A stretch of DNA of 64,000 nucleotides from Lachnospiraceae bacterium (GCA_017427775.1 JAFRSD010000012.1:41761-105760); one strand, 5' to 3'. Counted from the first letter of the stretch, positions 36,883-47,199 are shown. Notes: a model not told the origin generated them from the sequence alone. Numbers and translations are program-made.

Positions 36883-39800
36883 GCCTTGCTTCTCCTTCTG
36901 TGAATCACCATGAATACTGCAAGTGCAAGCAGGAGCAGCAGAAGGATGATCGTTGTCACCAAAGCTGCGGTATTGTGGATAAACCGAATGAGCATACTCG
37001 AGGTTACAAGGATGTCCTTGATCTCCGTACGAGCCACATTGCCGGCCGCATCCGTTGCATAAATCTCAAGCGTCTGCTTACTGTCTGACTCCGGGATCTC
37101 AATGGTGAAAGTATCCCCGCTCAAGTTGGCCTGGAGTTCCACACCATCCAGAATGAAATGCACTTTGTCAAGCTTGTAATTGTCACGGATCAGAACCGTT
37201 GCGGTAAGCGAAGGCTGCGCGTAGCTTCCTCCCGAAACCGGCTCAATGACGATAATGTCGGGCTCGATCTTATCGATACAGAATGCGATTCTGCTCTCGG
37301 CGCCTTTTTCGGTATTCTGGTTCACATTGCCTGCTTTGTCCTGGGAGACAATCTGTATGCTGTACTCACCGTCCTGTGCGAAAACCTCTTTACGAATGAC
37401 GTACTTATACTTGTTGAACTCCTGGTCTTTTTCGATCACGGTTTCCACCGCGTAGTCTTTACCGCGGACAAGATTGCGATGCTCATTGTTACGAAGCAGT
37501 TCGACAGTAACCTCATCCGTATCGATTTCGTCGACATTGTACTCGTAAATGACGAGGTCTTCCGTAACGGAGGAATACTTGCCGTTCAGATTCTCGATCG
37601 AATTCAGGTCATAAGTGGAACCGTAACGATTCACGGAGAAGGATTTGATGATCGTCTCACATGCGTTGCCGGCTTTATCCGTAGCGCTGATCCGGAACGT
37701 GTAGAGGTCATCATTTTCCTGCTCGGGATCGATATTGGCGTAGGTCCACCGCATACCGGTCCGTTCTTCGTCTTCGATCTCACTCGTCGTATATCTGACG
37801 TGTACTTCCTTATTACTGATTCTCGTCAGGTTGATATTCACGCCGGCCGGGTCGAAGTTATCATCCATACAGGTAATGATCGGTGCAACCTCTCCGCCGT
37901 TTGCTCTGTCAAATCCTTCAAGCGTAAGTTTGGGCGCCGTCGTATCGATAATGAAGGTCTCCGACGTGTAAGCCTCTGTCGTGTTGCCCGCGCGGTCGGA
38001 TGCCGAAACCGTAAAGCTGTAACTGCCATCCTTCGAGAAGGTAAGCGTAATGCTGTGCTGGTCGCCGTTAGCTGTCCAGATGCCTGTCTTCTGGGCGTTT
38101 CCGTCGAGCTGTACGCGAGACACATCAAAGTTTCTTTCAACAACCGTCACAGTCGCCGTACGTTCCGTATTGTAATAGTTGCCGTTCTTTGCATCGTTAT
38201 TATCAAAAGACACATTGATAATCGGTCTTGTGCGGTCGATGATAAACGAGGGTACCGCTGCGATTCCCGCCCTGTTACCCGCACGGTCACTGTAGGAAAG
38301 ACCGATCGAGTAGTTTCCGTCTGAGAAGAAGCTGACGGTAGTCGTATGAATCGTCTTATTCGGATCGTTCGGATCCGTCTCTTCCGTCCAGCGTCCGATA
38401 GCCGGAGCAGAACCGTCCGTATTCCGTGCGGAAAATGTGAAGTCGCCCGGAACGAAGTTTCTCTCCGTGACTACGATCGTCATGGTTCTCGACTGGTTAT
38501 AGATATTACCATAATCCGAATCCGGGGTGGTGTTGTCGAAACTGTACTCCACCGTCGGAACCGTCTTGTCGATGCCGAATGTCATCTGACGCTCGGAGAC
38601 ATTACCCGCCGAATCACGCATCCGGATACGAACCGTAATATCATTACTGTCATTGGATACAACGATCGCCTTCGTCAATTCGGTGACCATCTTGCCATCC
38701 GTCGAAACAACGGTCCATCCGCCATCACCGTTCAACGCTCCGTTGTCGCTGACCGTAAGCGTTCCGGCCTGGTTTCTCGCCTGATCATACGGCGCTGTAA
38801 CCGACCATTCAACTGTCTTAATACCGGAATAATGATCGGCAATCCGGAGATTCAGTTCCACATTGGCATTGTAAAGTTCCGTTCCGTTACTCTGGACACC
38901 GGTTGCCTGCGGTTTCGTGAGCGTGATATGCGTCTCGGTGTTGTGGTTCTCGGAACTCTCGATGATAACGCCCTTCACGCCGACATAATCACCGACATTT
39001 GATAACTGGTCATATGCTTTCGCATAAATCTCGCCTTTGAACGGTGCCTTTATCGTTATGAAAATCTCTCCGTTAGCATCTGCCGAAGCCGTATGCACTT
39101 CCGATTCCGTACCATCCGGATTCTTCAGATAATACGAAACTCTCATGATACCGGATCCCTGATTCGGATCCTCGGCAATGATTCGCACAACCGTGTCCTT
39201 GGAGAACACGTATCCGGACTCACTCAAAGAACTGCCCGGACTCAACACTCCGGTTTCCGCGCCGCCCTGCTGGCGGAACGTAAAGCCTTTGATCACAGGC
39301 GCCGTGGAGTCTTTGTATATCGTGTCTTTATAAAGCGTGCTGACATTACCCGCATTATCGGTTGCGGTAACCTCAATCGTTACCGAATTGTCATCGGCAA
39401 CGGTCACCTGCGAAGAGCTGATTGCAAGCTTTAATGCTTTCACCGGTTCATCGCCGTTCCCGTAGTTAGCTTCAATGGCCTGTCCGTCCACATCCTCAGA
39501 AATCTGCTTCCCGTTCAGCGTAACGGATACCGTTGCGATTCCGGACTGCTCATCCGAAACGGAAACATTCCAAATCACATCCGCCAGACACCACTGTGTT
39601 CCGTTGGCTGTCTTCCCGGGCGCTCCGTCTTTCACGGCCGTCACTACCGGAGCGATAGTCTCAATACGGATCAGTTCAACCGTCATCTCGGGAATAACCT
39701 GCGAATCAAGTGATCTTGCAGCCCCGACATTGCCGGCTGCATCCACAGGAACAGCGGAAAATGTGTATTCGTTGTCCACACCGGAAACAAGATCGCTTTC

Positions 39801-42800
39801 GGGAATCACGAATACGGCTTTGCCGTCAACAACGTCTGCCAGCAGATACTCCTGAGAGCCCTCATGCAGGTAAAGCATTACCTTTCCGGCTCCGGCAGAC
39901 GGCTCTTCATCGGATACGAAAACCGTAACTTCGACTTTGCCGTTTGCAAATGTACCAAAGCGCAGATAATTCAGACTGTCCGCTTCCGCAACGGATTTCA
40001 AAGCGAATCCGGTAATTACCGGTGCCTTTCGGTCAATCCGTACAATCTTCTTCACATATGTGTGATTTCCGGCGAGATCAACACAGCTAATCTCAATTAC
40101 AAAAGTATCGTCTTCGTTATCATCGTCTTCGTTAGCATAGTCCTCTGACCGGAAGCGGAATTCGCCGGTATCCGTCACCGGCTGAGGATTTAAACTCAAA
40201 TCCTGAAGGTTGTTCAATTCCGCTCCATTCGCGTCACGATAAGCTATTTCACCGTTAATCTTTACAACAAAGTTCGAAAGAGCGGCTTGATCCGTTCCCC
40301 TGATATAAAACTCAAAATCATCCGCATACCATATTTGATCTTCGGAATCTACACCGATCTGTCCCTGCTCGGAAAATCTTAAATCAATAACCGGCGGGAT
40401 TCTCTCAATAATAAGGGTATCATTCCCGTTTTCGGCGTCTGATCTTACTTCCGAAAGTTTCTTTTCTTCACTGCACAATCCGGAAGCATCCACGGCCTTA
40501 ACGCTTATGATATAAGTCAAATACGCATCATCTGAAAGCTCTTCTCCGGGAATGAGGAATTCCGCCCTTCCGGATTCGGGATTGATCGGCGCTTCACCGA
40601 ACAGCTCCCCGTTCAAAAACAGCTGAATCTTCTCCACTCCGGAGACGGGTCCCGGCTCACAATCCTTTGCATAAACCGTAATAAGCACCGGCCCGTTCGT
40701 AATCAAAGCATAGCTTTTATTAGAGATTATCTGACCCGGATTATACTGATAAAACTTAATCTCGGTTATTTCAGGCGCCGTGCTGTCAATATTTACAACC
40801 TGTCTGCATACTTCACTGGCAATGCCTGCATTGTTCGTGGCGGAAACGACCAACTCGTAAGAACAATCTTCATTTGCCGTAATCTGTGCGGTCGAAATCC
40901 GGAAAGATTTCGAATCAACCTGCCCGGAATCCGAAAGATCTTTTATCAGCTCATTTCCGTCCGCATCAGTCGTAATATCCGTTCCGTTCAGCGTCACGGT
41001 ATATGTTGCGAGGCCGGATTCCGAATCGTTTAAACTGATATTCCAGACAACGTCGGAAGAATACCAAACCTTCTGCGTCTCGCCTTCTCCGGTCGTTCTT
41101 CCTTCCGGAGTTCCTTCTTCCGGTTCTGCTGTCACAGTAGGTGCAGTAGTGTCAAATACAATGTCTGCGGATTCCAGATTCGTGTTCTCGTTAGGAATAA
41201 TAGCCTTAGGCTCACCGGTATTTCCGAGCCGGTCAACCGCATATGCGCTGACAGTATGTCTTACAACTTCCGAAGAGAACTGTTCGGGCGCTACGGTAAA
41301 TACGGCTGCTCCGCCTTCGTCCGGCGTCTGTTCCGCGATTACTGTTCCGTCTGCCAGCAGAACGATCTTCTCAATTCCGACCCGGTCATCCTGCGCCGTA
41401 ACGGTCACTTCAATCGGACCGGTCGCATAATTACCGTGTTCGGTAAGTTTCAACGAATATCCTTCCGCCGCATCCAGCTCAAAATCGCAGACGTTCGGCG
41501 CGCTGCCATCCAAATAGAAATCCTTTAAAGTATTGGTCAGTATTCCTGCGCTATTCTCCACGGTAACAATGATGTGGCAAATGCCGGACTCCCCGGCCAT
41601 ACTCGCATCAAATTGTGCTTTCAACGACCTCTCCGTAAGCAAAGGCTCGTCCGTAAACGTAAACGGTGACCCTTCTATCTCAGCGCCGTTAACACTTATA
41701 TAAATCTTGGTGATGCCAAAATCGTCTTTTACGGATACCGAAAGTTCCGGCGGCACAGTATACCACGTTGCCTCTCCGATTGCCGTTCCGTCTGTCACGG
41801 AAAGCGATATTTCGGTTTTGCTTGAAGAAATAAAGATTATTCCGGTTCCGGTATTGGAATTGCTATCGGTCAGAATCGTTTCCGACGTTTCATTTCCAAG
41901 TGTATCCGATGCTTTAACGGAAATATTGAGCTTATACTCAGCCGATTCCTCGTAGTCTGTCGGAATCACAAATACTGCAGCGTTTCCTTCCGCTATGGTC
42001 TCTGTCATATAAGCGCTGCCGTTATTGAACAGCGTTACACTCGAAAGACCTGCAAAGGCCGCTCCGTCTGAAGCTTCCACCGCAACCTTAACCGGTCCGT
42101 TTGAATAAATAACACCATTCGTTATGCCGAGCGTAGTTCCGTCCGAATAAGGTTCAACAGTAATCTTAGAGATTACGGGTGCGCTTTGATCCAGAATATA
42201 CTGATAGGACTTAGATGCCGTACCCGAAAGACTCGTACAGCTTACAACAATGTTGTTCTGCCCGTTCTGCAAAAGTCGGTTTCCGTCCGCATCCTTCGGG
42301 TCGCAAAGAATGATTTGCGTTCCGGATTCATACAATGTACTCTCCGTAAGAAGCTCTTTCCCTGTTTCCGGAGTCCACACGGTTCCGTTAACCTCAATCG
42401 TAATGTCCTTTAATCCGAACTCCTCGGGATCGGTAAAGGTAAAGGTAAACTTCGGCGGATCCTTAAATACACTTCCGGGTGCACCCTCAAGCGGGCTGAC
42501 ACTCGTTCCTTCCACTGCCTCTGTGATAACCGGGGCCATGTTGCCAATCGCCACGCTGTCCTTCTTAAGCCCCATGTCGGTTAGCGTCAACAACCCGGTT
42601 CCGTTTCCGGCTTTATCGTAAATTACGACTCCGAGTTTCCGATAGTCGGCAAATGTGCTTCCCGTCAGTTCAATGCTGCAGATGTTTGCTTCGTCCGGCG
42701 CAACCGATGCATATAGTTCGTACTCTTCAGTCGTTTTGCTCTTAACAAAAACTTCCGTGTGATCCACGCCGGAATTCACGTTACTGCCGGTATCGCCAGT

Positions 42801-43982
42801 CTCGAAGCAGAAATAAACCGTCTGCGGCGAATGATATCCGTCCGTCTTCTCCGCGATACCTGTCTGGTCATGGGTTTGCTTATCCGTATAAAGTCCCACA
42901 TTCCAATATATAGGTGCCTTGTCATCGTTCTGATAGGTAACCGTGTAAGCTTCCGAATGATGGCCGCGCATGTCCTCTGCATAAATCGTGTAAACCTTGC
43001 CCGGCGTAACATTAAAGATGTAAGTATAGGAAGCTTCTCCGTTCAACACAATCGGATCGGAGGTCTTCTGCTTTACGTCCTCAAAGGTCCCCAACGCTTC
43101 ATCAATAATGTAAAGCGCTTTCAGGCCGCTTACTTCTTCATAAGGGTCATCCGGCGTTCCGTCTGCGAAAAGAAGCCGTGCCTGCGTTACGCCTGCCCGT
43201 CCGAGCCCCGATGCATCATAATAGTTGAAGCGATCCTCCGTTTGAGGCAACGAGATTACGGGTTTCGTCCGGTCAGGTTTGATATTATGTAACGTACTTT
43301 CCCCAAAATCCTTTGTTTCCGCGGGAATTGCGTTAATCGAGACGGAATAATGACCTTCCTTTTTTATCTGCATTCCGATGCTCTGTCCCGGCAGGTTCGG
43401 AAGCGAAATCGTATACTGCCCCTGCGGATTGGTTTTCGTCGTCAGCGGGGAACTCAGGGTATACGCTCCGATTGAAGAAACGGTGACCGTTGCGTCGCCA
43501 ACCGGATGTCCTTCCGTATTGCGCACGGATCCGCTGTACTGATCTTCCCCGATCCGGGTGCAGATGATCGTACCCGAAAGGGCATTGTGCAGCGTCACGT
43601 TCATGGGAAGACCGGGCATTCCGAAGAACCGGTTGTTAACGGTATCGCAGAACCAGTTTGTCCCGCCGTTCAGGGTGAGGTTCAAAGAATACGCTGCCCC
43701 ATCCGTAAAACCGCTAACTTCAAAGCGTCCGCCGGAAACAGGTCCGGAAAACGTTTCGTTTGGATTCGCGATATTGGTCAGTTCAAACGATCCGTCAACC
43801 TGGATATCAATGGTTTCATGGTTCGCATCCTGGTATACAAGGGTATAACTTGTACTGACTAACGGCTCTTCTCCCTCCGCTCTGACACTGAACGAGCCGA
43901 CGGGGATCAGATTGAACACAAGAAGAGCGGTCAGCACAGCCGATACAATCTTTGTGATTGGTTTTTCAATCCGATGCTTCAT
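36879..43982 (-). CDS. Giant Ig-like repeat surface protein with C-terminal membrane anchor
   Basis: A 2367-residue exported protein: signal peptide (about 1-36, ending SFSVRAEG), a first beta-rich region including a carboxypeptidase-regulatory/CnaB-like module (SGSVRNTEGHPVGDATVTV, about 150-210), then about fifteen Ig-like modules of roughly 110-150 residues recognised by DxTAPxI starts, and a C-terminal helix (about 2335-2358) before RRRSKA. There is no LPXTG motif, so it is membrane-anchored. Modules alternate between two kinds (WYSDVVWNIS-like and NGPVxVTV-like), and two near the end share a YNxxRTxTxVVxERNF signature. A role in adhesion or surface scaffolding is likely. It is last gene after a kinase/phosphatase pair, with GGAGG before the ATG. 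Confidence 0.9.
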   Translation of the reverse strand: MKHRIEKPITKIVSAVLTALLVFNLIPVGSFSVRAEGEEPLVSTSYTLVYQDANHETIDIQVDGSFELTNIANPNETFSGPVSGGRFEVSGFTDGAAYSLNLTLNGGTNWFCDTVNNRFFGMPGLPMNVTLHNALSGTIICTRIGEDQYSGSVRNTEGHPVGDATVTVSSIGAYTLSSPLTTKTNPQGQYTISLPNLPGQSIGMQIKKEGHYSVSINAIPAETKDFGESTLHNIKPDRTKPVISLPQTEDRFNYYDASGLGRAGVTQARLLFADGTPDDPYEEVSGLKALYIIDEALGTFEDVKQKTSDPIVLNGEASYTYIFNVTPGKVYTIYAEDMRGHHSEAYTVTYQNDDKAPIYWNVGLYTDKQTHDQTGIAEKTDGYHSPQTVYFCFETGDTGSNVNSGVDHTEVFVKSKTTEEYELYASVAPDEANICSIELTGSTFADYRKLGVVIYDKAGNGTGLLTLTDMGLKKDSVAIGNMAPVITEAVEGTSVSPLEGAPGSVFKDPPKFTFTFTDPEEFGLKDITIEVNGTVWTPETGKELLTESTLYESGTQIILCDPKDADGNRLLQNGQNNIVVSCTSLSGTASKSYQYILDQSAPVISKITVEPYSDGTTLGITNGVIYSNGPVKVAVEASDGAAFAGLSSVTLFNNGSAYMTETIAEGNAAVFVIPTDYEESAEYKLNISVKASDTLGNETSETILTDSNSNTGTGIIFISSSKTEISLSVTDGTAIGEATWYTVPPELSVSVKDDFGITKIYISVNGAEIEGSPFTFTDEPLLTERSLKAQFDASMAGESGICHIIVTVENSAGILTNTLKDFYLDGSAPNVCDFELDAAEGYSLKLTEHGNYATGPIEVTVTAQDDRVGIEKIVLLADGTVIAEQTPDEGGAAVFTVAPEQFSSEVVRHTVSAYAVDRLGNTGEPKAIIPNENTNLESADIVFDTTAPTVTAEPEEGTPEGRTTGEGETQKVWYSSDVVWNISLNDSESGLATYTVTLNGTDITTDADGNELIKDLSDSGQVDSKSFRISTAQITANEDCSYELVVSATNNAGIASEVCRQVVNIDSTAPEITEIKFYQYNPGQIISNKSYALITNGPVLITVYAKDCEPGPVSGVEKIQLFLNGELFGEAPINPESGRAEFLIPGEELSDDAYLTYIISVKAVDASGLCSEEKKLSEVRSDAENGNDTLIIERIPPVIDLRFSEQGQIGVDSEDQIWYADDFEFYIRGTDQAALSNFVVKINGEIAYRDANGAELNNLQDLSLNPQPVTDTGEFRFRSEDYANEDDDNEDDTFVIEISCVDLAGNHTYVKKIVRIDRKAPVITGFALKSVAEADSLNYLRFGTFANGKVEVTVFVSDEEPSAGAGKVMLYLHEGSQEYLLADVVDGKAVFVIPESDLVSGVDNEYTFSAVPVDAAGNVGAARSLDSQVIPEMTVELIRIETIAPVVTAVKDGAPGKTANGTQWCLADVIWNVSVSDEQSGIATVSVTLNGKQISEDVDGQAIEANYGNGDEPVKALKLAISSSQVTVADDNSVTIEVTATDNAGNVSTLYKDTIYKDSTAPVIKGFTFRQQGGAETGVLSPGSSLSESGYVFSKDTVVRIIAEDPNQGSGIMRVSYYLKNPDGTESEVHTASADANGEIFITIKAPFKGEIYAKAYDQLSNVGDYVGVKGVIIESSENHNTETHITLTKPQATGVQSNGTELYNANVELNLRIADHYSGIKTVEWSVTAPYDQARNQAGTLTVSDNGALNGDGGWTVVSTDGKMVTELTKAIVVSNDSNDITVRIRMRDSAGNVSERQMTFGIDKTVPTVEYSFDNTTPDSDYGNIYNQSRTMTIVVTERNFVPGDFTFSARNTDGSAPAIGRWTEETDPNDPNKTIHTTTVSFFSDGNYSIGLSYSDRAGNRAGIAAVPSFIIDRTRPIINVSFDNNDAKNGNYYNTERTATVTVVERNFDVSRVQLDGNAQKTGIWTANGDQHSITLTFSKDGSYSFTVSASDRAGNTTEAYTSETFIIDTTAPKLTLEGFDRANGGEVAPIITCMDDNFDPAGVNINLTRISNKEVHVRYTTSEIEDEERTGMRWTYANIDPEQENDDLYTFRISATDKAGNACETIIKSFSVNRYGSTYDLNSIENLNGKYSSVTEDLVIYEYNVDEIDTDEVTVELLRNNEHRNLVRGKDYAVETVIEKDQEFNKYKYVIRKEVFAQDGEYSIQIVSQDKAGNVNQNTEKGAESRIAFCIDKIEPDIIVIEPVSGGSYAQPSLTATVLIRDNYKLDKVHFILDGVELQANLSGDTFTIEIPESDSKQTLEIYATDAAGNVARTEIKDILVTSSMLIRFIHNTAALVTTIILLLLLLALAVFMVIHRRRSKA

Positions 43983-43994
43983 ATACCGCCCTCC

Positions 43995-44519
43995 TTATAC
44001 ATATTCTTCCGTGTGAACTTCCGTAACACTTCTCACAACAACAAATTTGGCAACCGTCTTCAGGTCTTCCGTACCGGGTGCTTCACCCGGACGTTCCGGA
44101 ACCAGTGCCTCGCCGGTTTCATTCAGTACCTGCGTAATGCCGAACGGCTGGTTCTCGTTCAGCACACCGGTTATTCCTTCCTTCGGCGCAAAGTCCGTCA
44201 GATTCGGGTTGTCTGGTCCGAAAGCCTCTGTCGGGGACGTGCCTTCCAGATCCTCGGATTTTACATCCAGTCTCTTGGACTCATGCGCACGAGCCATCGC
44301 TTTGAAATCCGACGTATGACCGGATCCCGATGCCGGCTTCTTCGTTCCGCTGTTTCCTCCTCTAAGCTCGGCAACTTCCTTTGCCGCTCTGCGGCCGCTC
44401 AGATCTCCGAGAACATCCGGAATCTTGTAACGGACGAAGAGAACCGCGGCAAAACCGAAGCAACCCGCCGCAATGGAAAATGCGATGATCGCCATTACCA
44501 TCCATGCTGTCGTACTCAT
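43995..44519 (-). CDS. Single-span membrane protein between kinase and giant surface protein
   Basis: A 174-residue protein with one N-terminal membrane helix (about 8-29) and a long polar, probably cytoplasmic tail with many Ser, Thr, Glu and Pro residues. No known domain is recognised. Its start overlaps the kinase stop as ATGA and it ends 12 bases before the giant gene, so it belongs to the same unit. Several short motifs such as TSPTEAFGPD and NLTDFAP in a disordered tail look like possible phosphorylation sites for the kinase encoded upstream. This is an inference from context only. Confidence 0.8.
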   Translation of the reverse strand: MSTTAWMVMAIIAFSIAAGCFGFAAVLFVRYKIPDVLGDLSGRRAAKEVAELRGGNSGTKKPASGSGHTSDFKAMARAHESKRLDVKSEDLEGTSPTEAFGPDNPNLTDFAPKEGITGVLNENQPFGITQVLNETGEALVPERPGEAPGTEDLKTVAKFVVVRSVTEVHTEEYV

Positions 44520-46213
44520 TCCGCGCTGCCCCCTTCCATTCCGTAGTCGCGCTCAATGGCAGCGGTAGCATCCTCGACCTTGGCAAGAATGCTTTCTTTC
44601 ATCTCGATATTTACGTTAGAAATCGGATTGAGCTTGTTAAGCCCCGTAACAACTTTGTTAAGATAAGCCTTAATACTTCCGTAATTCACGCCGTCACCCC
44701 GGAATCCTTTGCTTCGTCCGATGATGGCTTCCACAACCTGATTATAAATCTCAAGCACGACAACGTCGGAATCCTTTTCGCTGATGGAGTCAACCATCGT
44801 GCGAAGAGCATTCCAGTATTTGCCGTATTCGGTTCCGTCATTTCCTTCACGAACTTTCATGTCGATCGTGGTGGTGAATTTGCCGACTGTCTCATAAACG
44901 GACGCCATACGATAACTGTCTGTATCCGAATCTCCAAACCGAACCGCGTCGCTGAACCACTCAACAGCCGTTCTGCGGCGGGTCATCGTGTTATCATCCC
45001 CGGCTTCGGTTCCGTAGGTAAAGTAATACCAATATGCTTTTCCGATTTCAAATGCCAGCTCCGCATAATTCTCGTCCCGGCGTAATTCATCACGGTGCGG
45101 TTCAACCAGCTCCATGACAATCTGCTCGTCCTCTTTACTGAAGACCATATCCTGCTTCAGAAGCGTAACGATGCCGATATACGGCTGGGCGTCTCCGGGC
45201 TTGATTTCGATTGCTTTCCTGTAATATTTCATCTTCTCGCTGTCGGACGACGCCATAACCGCGCGGTCCATGTTGAGCGTGAAGTCGGAGTTGATACGGT
45301 TCGCCCTGCGTCCGAGCGCAAGAATACCCGTGCCGATGAAAACCAGTCCCGCCAACACCGCGGCACCGAACTTAACAACTTTCATAACCTGCTTGGTACG
45401 ATACTGCGCCGTATATTCCTCATAATGCTGCAGCGCATAGCTTAACTCCGCGCAGGACTGGAAACGGTCGTTCGGGTTGGGCCGCGTACACTTCAGGATG
45501 ATTGCTTCAAGTCCGCTCGAGAGCTTCGGATTCCAGTGACGGATCGGATAGATCTCATACGGCGGTTCACTCGGGTTCATGCCCGTAACAAGATAGTAGA
45601 GCGTAACACCGAGACAGTACACGTCCGTACGCGCGTCCGTCTGTCCTTTGCCGCCGAACTGCTCCGGCGCCGCATAACCCTTTGTTCCCAGACACTTCGT
45701 ATCCTCGGTATTCTGCTCCTTGTACTCACGGGCAATACCGAAGTCGATGATCTTAACATTGCCTTCCGGCTTCAGCATAACGTTGGCCGGTTTCATATCA
45801 CGGTAAATGATCGGCGGCTTTCTCGTATGAAGATACTCAAGCGCGCTGCAGATCTGAATCGCCCACTCGATTACCTTCTCCTGCGGCTGGGCACCTTCCC
45901 GGAGAATGATCGCGTTCAGCGTCTCGCCGTCAATAAAGTCCTCAATGATGAAAATCTTATCGGGCTCGTCAATAATATCCACGATTCGGACAATCGCGTT
46001 GTGGTCAAGTTCCTTGATCAGGTTGGCCTCGGCAATCGCGCTCTGGATGATCACTTCGTTATTCTGATCCCTGACTGTCTTGTCGATTTCCTTGACCGCC
46101 CACGGTTTGTGGATATTCGTGTCCATGGCAAGGTAAACCCTGGACATGCCGCCCTTGCCGACAAGCTTCAGGATTTCGTATTTATTGTTGATTATCTGTC
46201 CGACTTCAGCCAC
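44516..46213 (-). CDS. Membrane Ser/Thr protein kinase (Hanks type, no PASTA)
   Basis: A 565-residue kinase. The cytoplasmic domain (about 10-265) has the Gly loop GKGGMS (19-24), Lys41 in AVKEI, the catalytic YRDMKPAN (137-144, with Tyr in place of the usual His of HRD), DFG (157-159) and APE (182-184). A membrane helix follows (about 281-302), then about 260 external residues that look helical and TPR-like, without PASTA repeats. So it is not a canonical PrkC/Stk1 cell-wall sensor. The start is GTG 46213 with AGGT 8 bases upstream. It lies 11 bases after its probable cognate phosphatase. Confidence 0.93.
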   Translation of the reverse strand: MAEVGQIINNKYEILKLVGKGGMSRVYLAMDTNIHKPWAVKEIDKTVRDQNNEVIIQSAIAEANLIKELDHNAIVRIVDIIDEPDKIFIIEDFIDGETLNAIILREGAQPQEKVIEWAIQICSALEYLHTRKPPIIYRDMKPANVMLKPEGNVKIIDFGIAREYKEQNTEDTKCLGTKGYAAPEQFGGKGQTDARTDVYCLGVTLYYLVTGMNPSEPPYEIYPIRHWNPKLSSGLEAIILKCTRPNPNDRFQSCAELSYALQHYEEYTAQYRTKQVMKVVKFGAAVLAGLVFIGTGILALGRRANRINSDFTLNMDRAVMASSDSEKMKYYRKAIEIKPGDAQPYIGIVTLLKQDMVFSKEDEQIVMELVEPHRDELRRDENYAELAFEIGKAYWYYFTYGTEAGDDNTMTRRRTAVEWFSDAVRFGDSDTDSYRMASVYETVGKFTTTIDMKVREGNDGTEYGKYWNALRTMVDSISEKDSDVVVLEIYNQVVEAIIGRSKGFRGDGVNYGSIKAYLNKVVTGLNKLNPISNVNIEMKESILAKVEDATAAIERDYGMEGGSAE

Positions 46214-46224
46214 GTCTGTTTACC

Positions 46225-46995
46225 TCACACGCCGATCAGTACTGCGGTTATATTATCCGTTTCTTTTCTTTGCTTGTTCAGTTCCACAAGCTTAACCAGA
46301 TGCTCTTTCATTACATCCTCCGTCGGATTGTCCGACGGACTCAGATTCTCGAGAAATTCCTCTTTCGTAACCAGGTGACGGAATCCGTCACAGCAAAGCA
46401 GGTAATTCTCGCCTTCCTTTACCGTGCCCCGGGAAAACTCCGGCGTTACGGTATTCGAGGCTCCGATACACTGCAGAAGGATACTCCTTCGCGGATCAAC
46501 CGCCGCTTCCTCGGGAGAAAGCCTTCCGGCATCCACTTCCCGCGCAACAAGCGTCTGGTCTTTGGTAAGCTGCTCCACGGAGTCGTCCGTGATCCTGTAT
46601 GCCCGGGAATCTCCCACATGTCCGATAATATAGCTGCCGTCTTCCAGCACCAGAATACCGGTAAATGTGGATCCCATATTGATATTATGCTGCAGCCCGA
46701 ACTGACCGATCCGGTAATTCTCGCTGCTCATCAGGTGCGCCCAGGAAGCCTGGACCGCATCGAGGATATTCTCCTCGGTAAGAATGTGCGGCAGATCCTT
46801 CGTAAACCATCCGCTCCAGACACGGATCAGCGTCGCACTCGCGACTTCGCCCTTAGCCAGACCGCCCATGCCGTCGCAAAGAAGCGCAAAGAACACGGTA
46901 CCCTTGTCCGTCTCCGCTTCCCGGATACATAAACTGTCCTGATTGGTGCTTTTCCGAATGCCGACGTCCGAATGGCACGCGAACCTGTATTTCAT
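46225..46995 (-). CDS. PP2C-family Ser/Thr protein phosphatase
   Basis: A 256-residue PPM/PP2C phosphatase of PrpC/Stp1 type. Metal-binding motifs are visible: SDVGIRKSTNQD near the N-terminus, DGMGG (41-45), GDSR (128-131), CDGFRHLV and a final ETDNITAVLI with the last Asp. It should reverse phosphorylation by the kinase encoded next. AGGAGGA precedes the ATG at 6 bases. As first gene of the unit it probably sets the level of all four products. Confidence 0.94.
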   Translation of the reverse strand: MKYRFACHSDVGIRKSTNQDSLCIREAETDKGTVFFALLCDGMGGLAKGEVASATLIRVWSGWFTKDLPHILTEENILDAVQASWAHLMSSENYRIGQFGLQHNINMGSTFTGILVLEDGSYIIGHVGDSRAYRITDDSVEQLTKDQTLVAREVDAGRLSPEEAAVDPRRSILLQCIGASNTVTPEFSRGTVKEGENYLLCCDGFRHLVTKEEFLENLSPSDNPTEDVMKEHLVKLVELNKQRKETDNITAVLIGV

Positions 46996-47083
46996 ACATT
47001 CCTCCTGTTTTATTCCCGGTCGTTTCCTAATGGAAATGCCGAAAAAAGGATAGACTCCCCCTATTGTTTACTATATATAGTCC

Positions 47084-47112
47084 ATGATAGCATTTTCCGT
47101 GCACGCGCGCAA
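47084..47112 (-). promoter_or_regulatory. Predicted promoter of the PP2C-kinase-surface protein operon
   Basis: TTGCGC (47112-47107), a 17-base spacer and TATCAT (47089-47084) preceded by TGC on the minus strand, about 90 bases before the phosphatase start. The -35 match is moderate. Confidence 0.45.
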
Positions 47113-47199
47113 CCTATTTGTGGAAAAAGCGCCATATTTTTTGCGGACGTGTAAATTTGTCTTCCCCGATATGTAAATCACATTTAACATAGATTTAAC

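Noticed and set aside
37158..39002. Long plus-strand open frames opposite the giant surface protein
   Set aside because: Antisense shadows of a repetitive gene. No start signals or domains.
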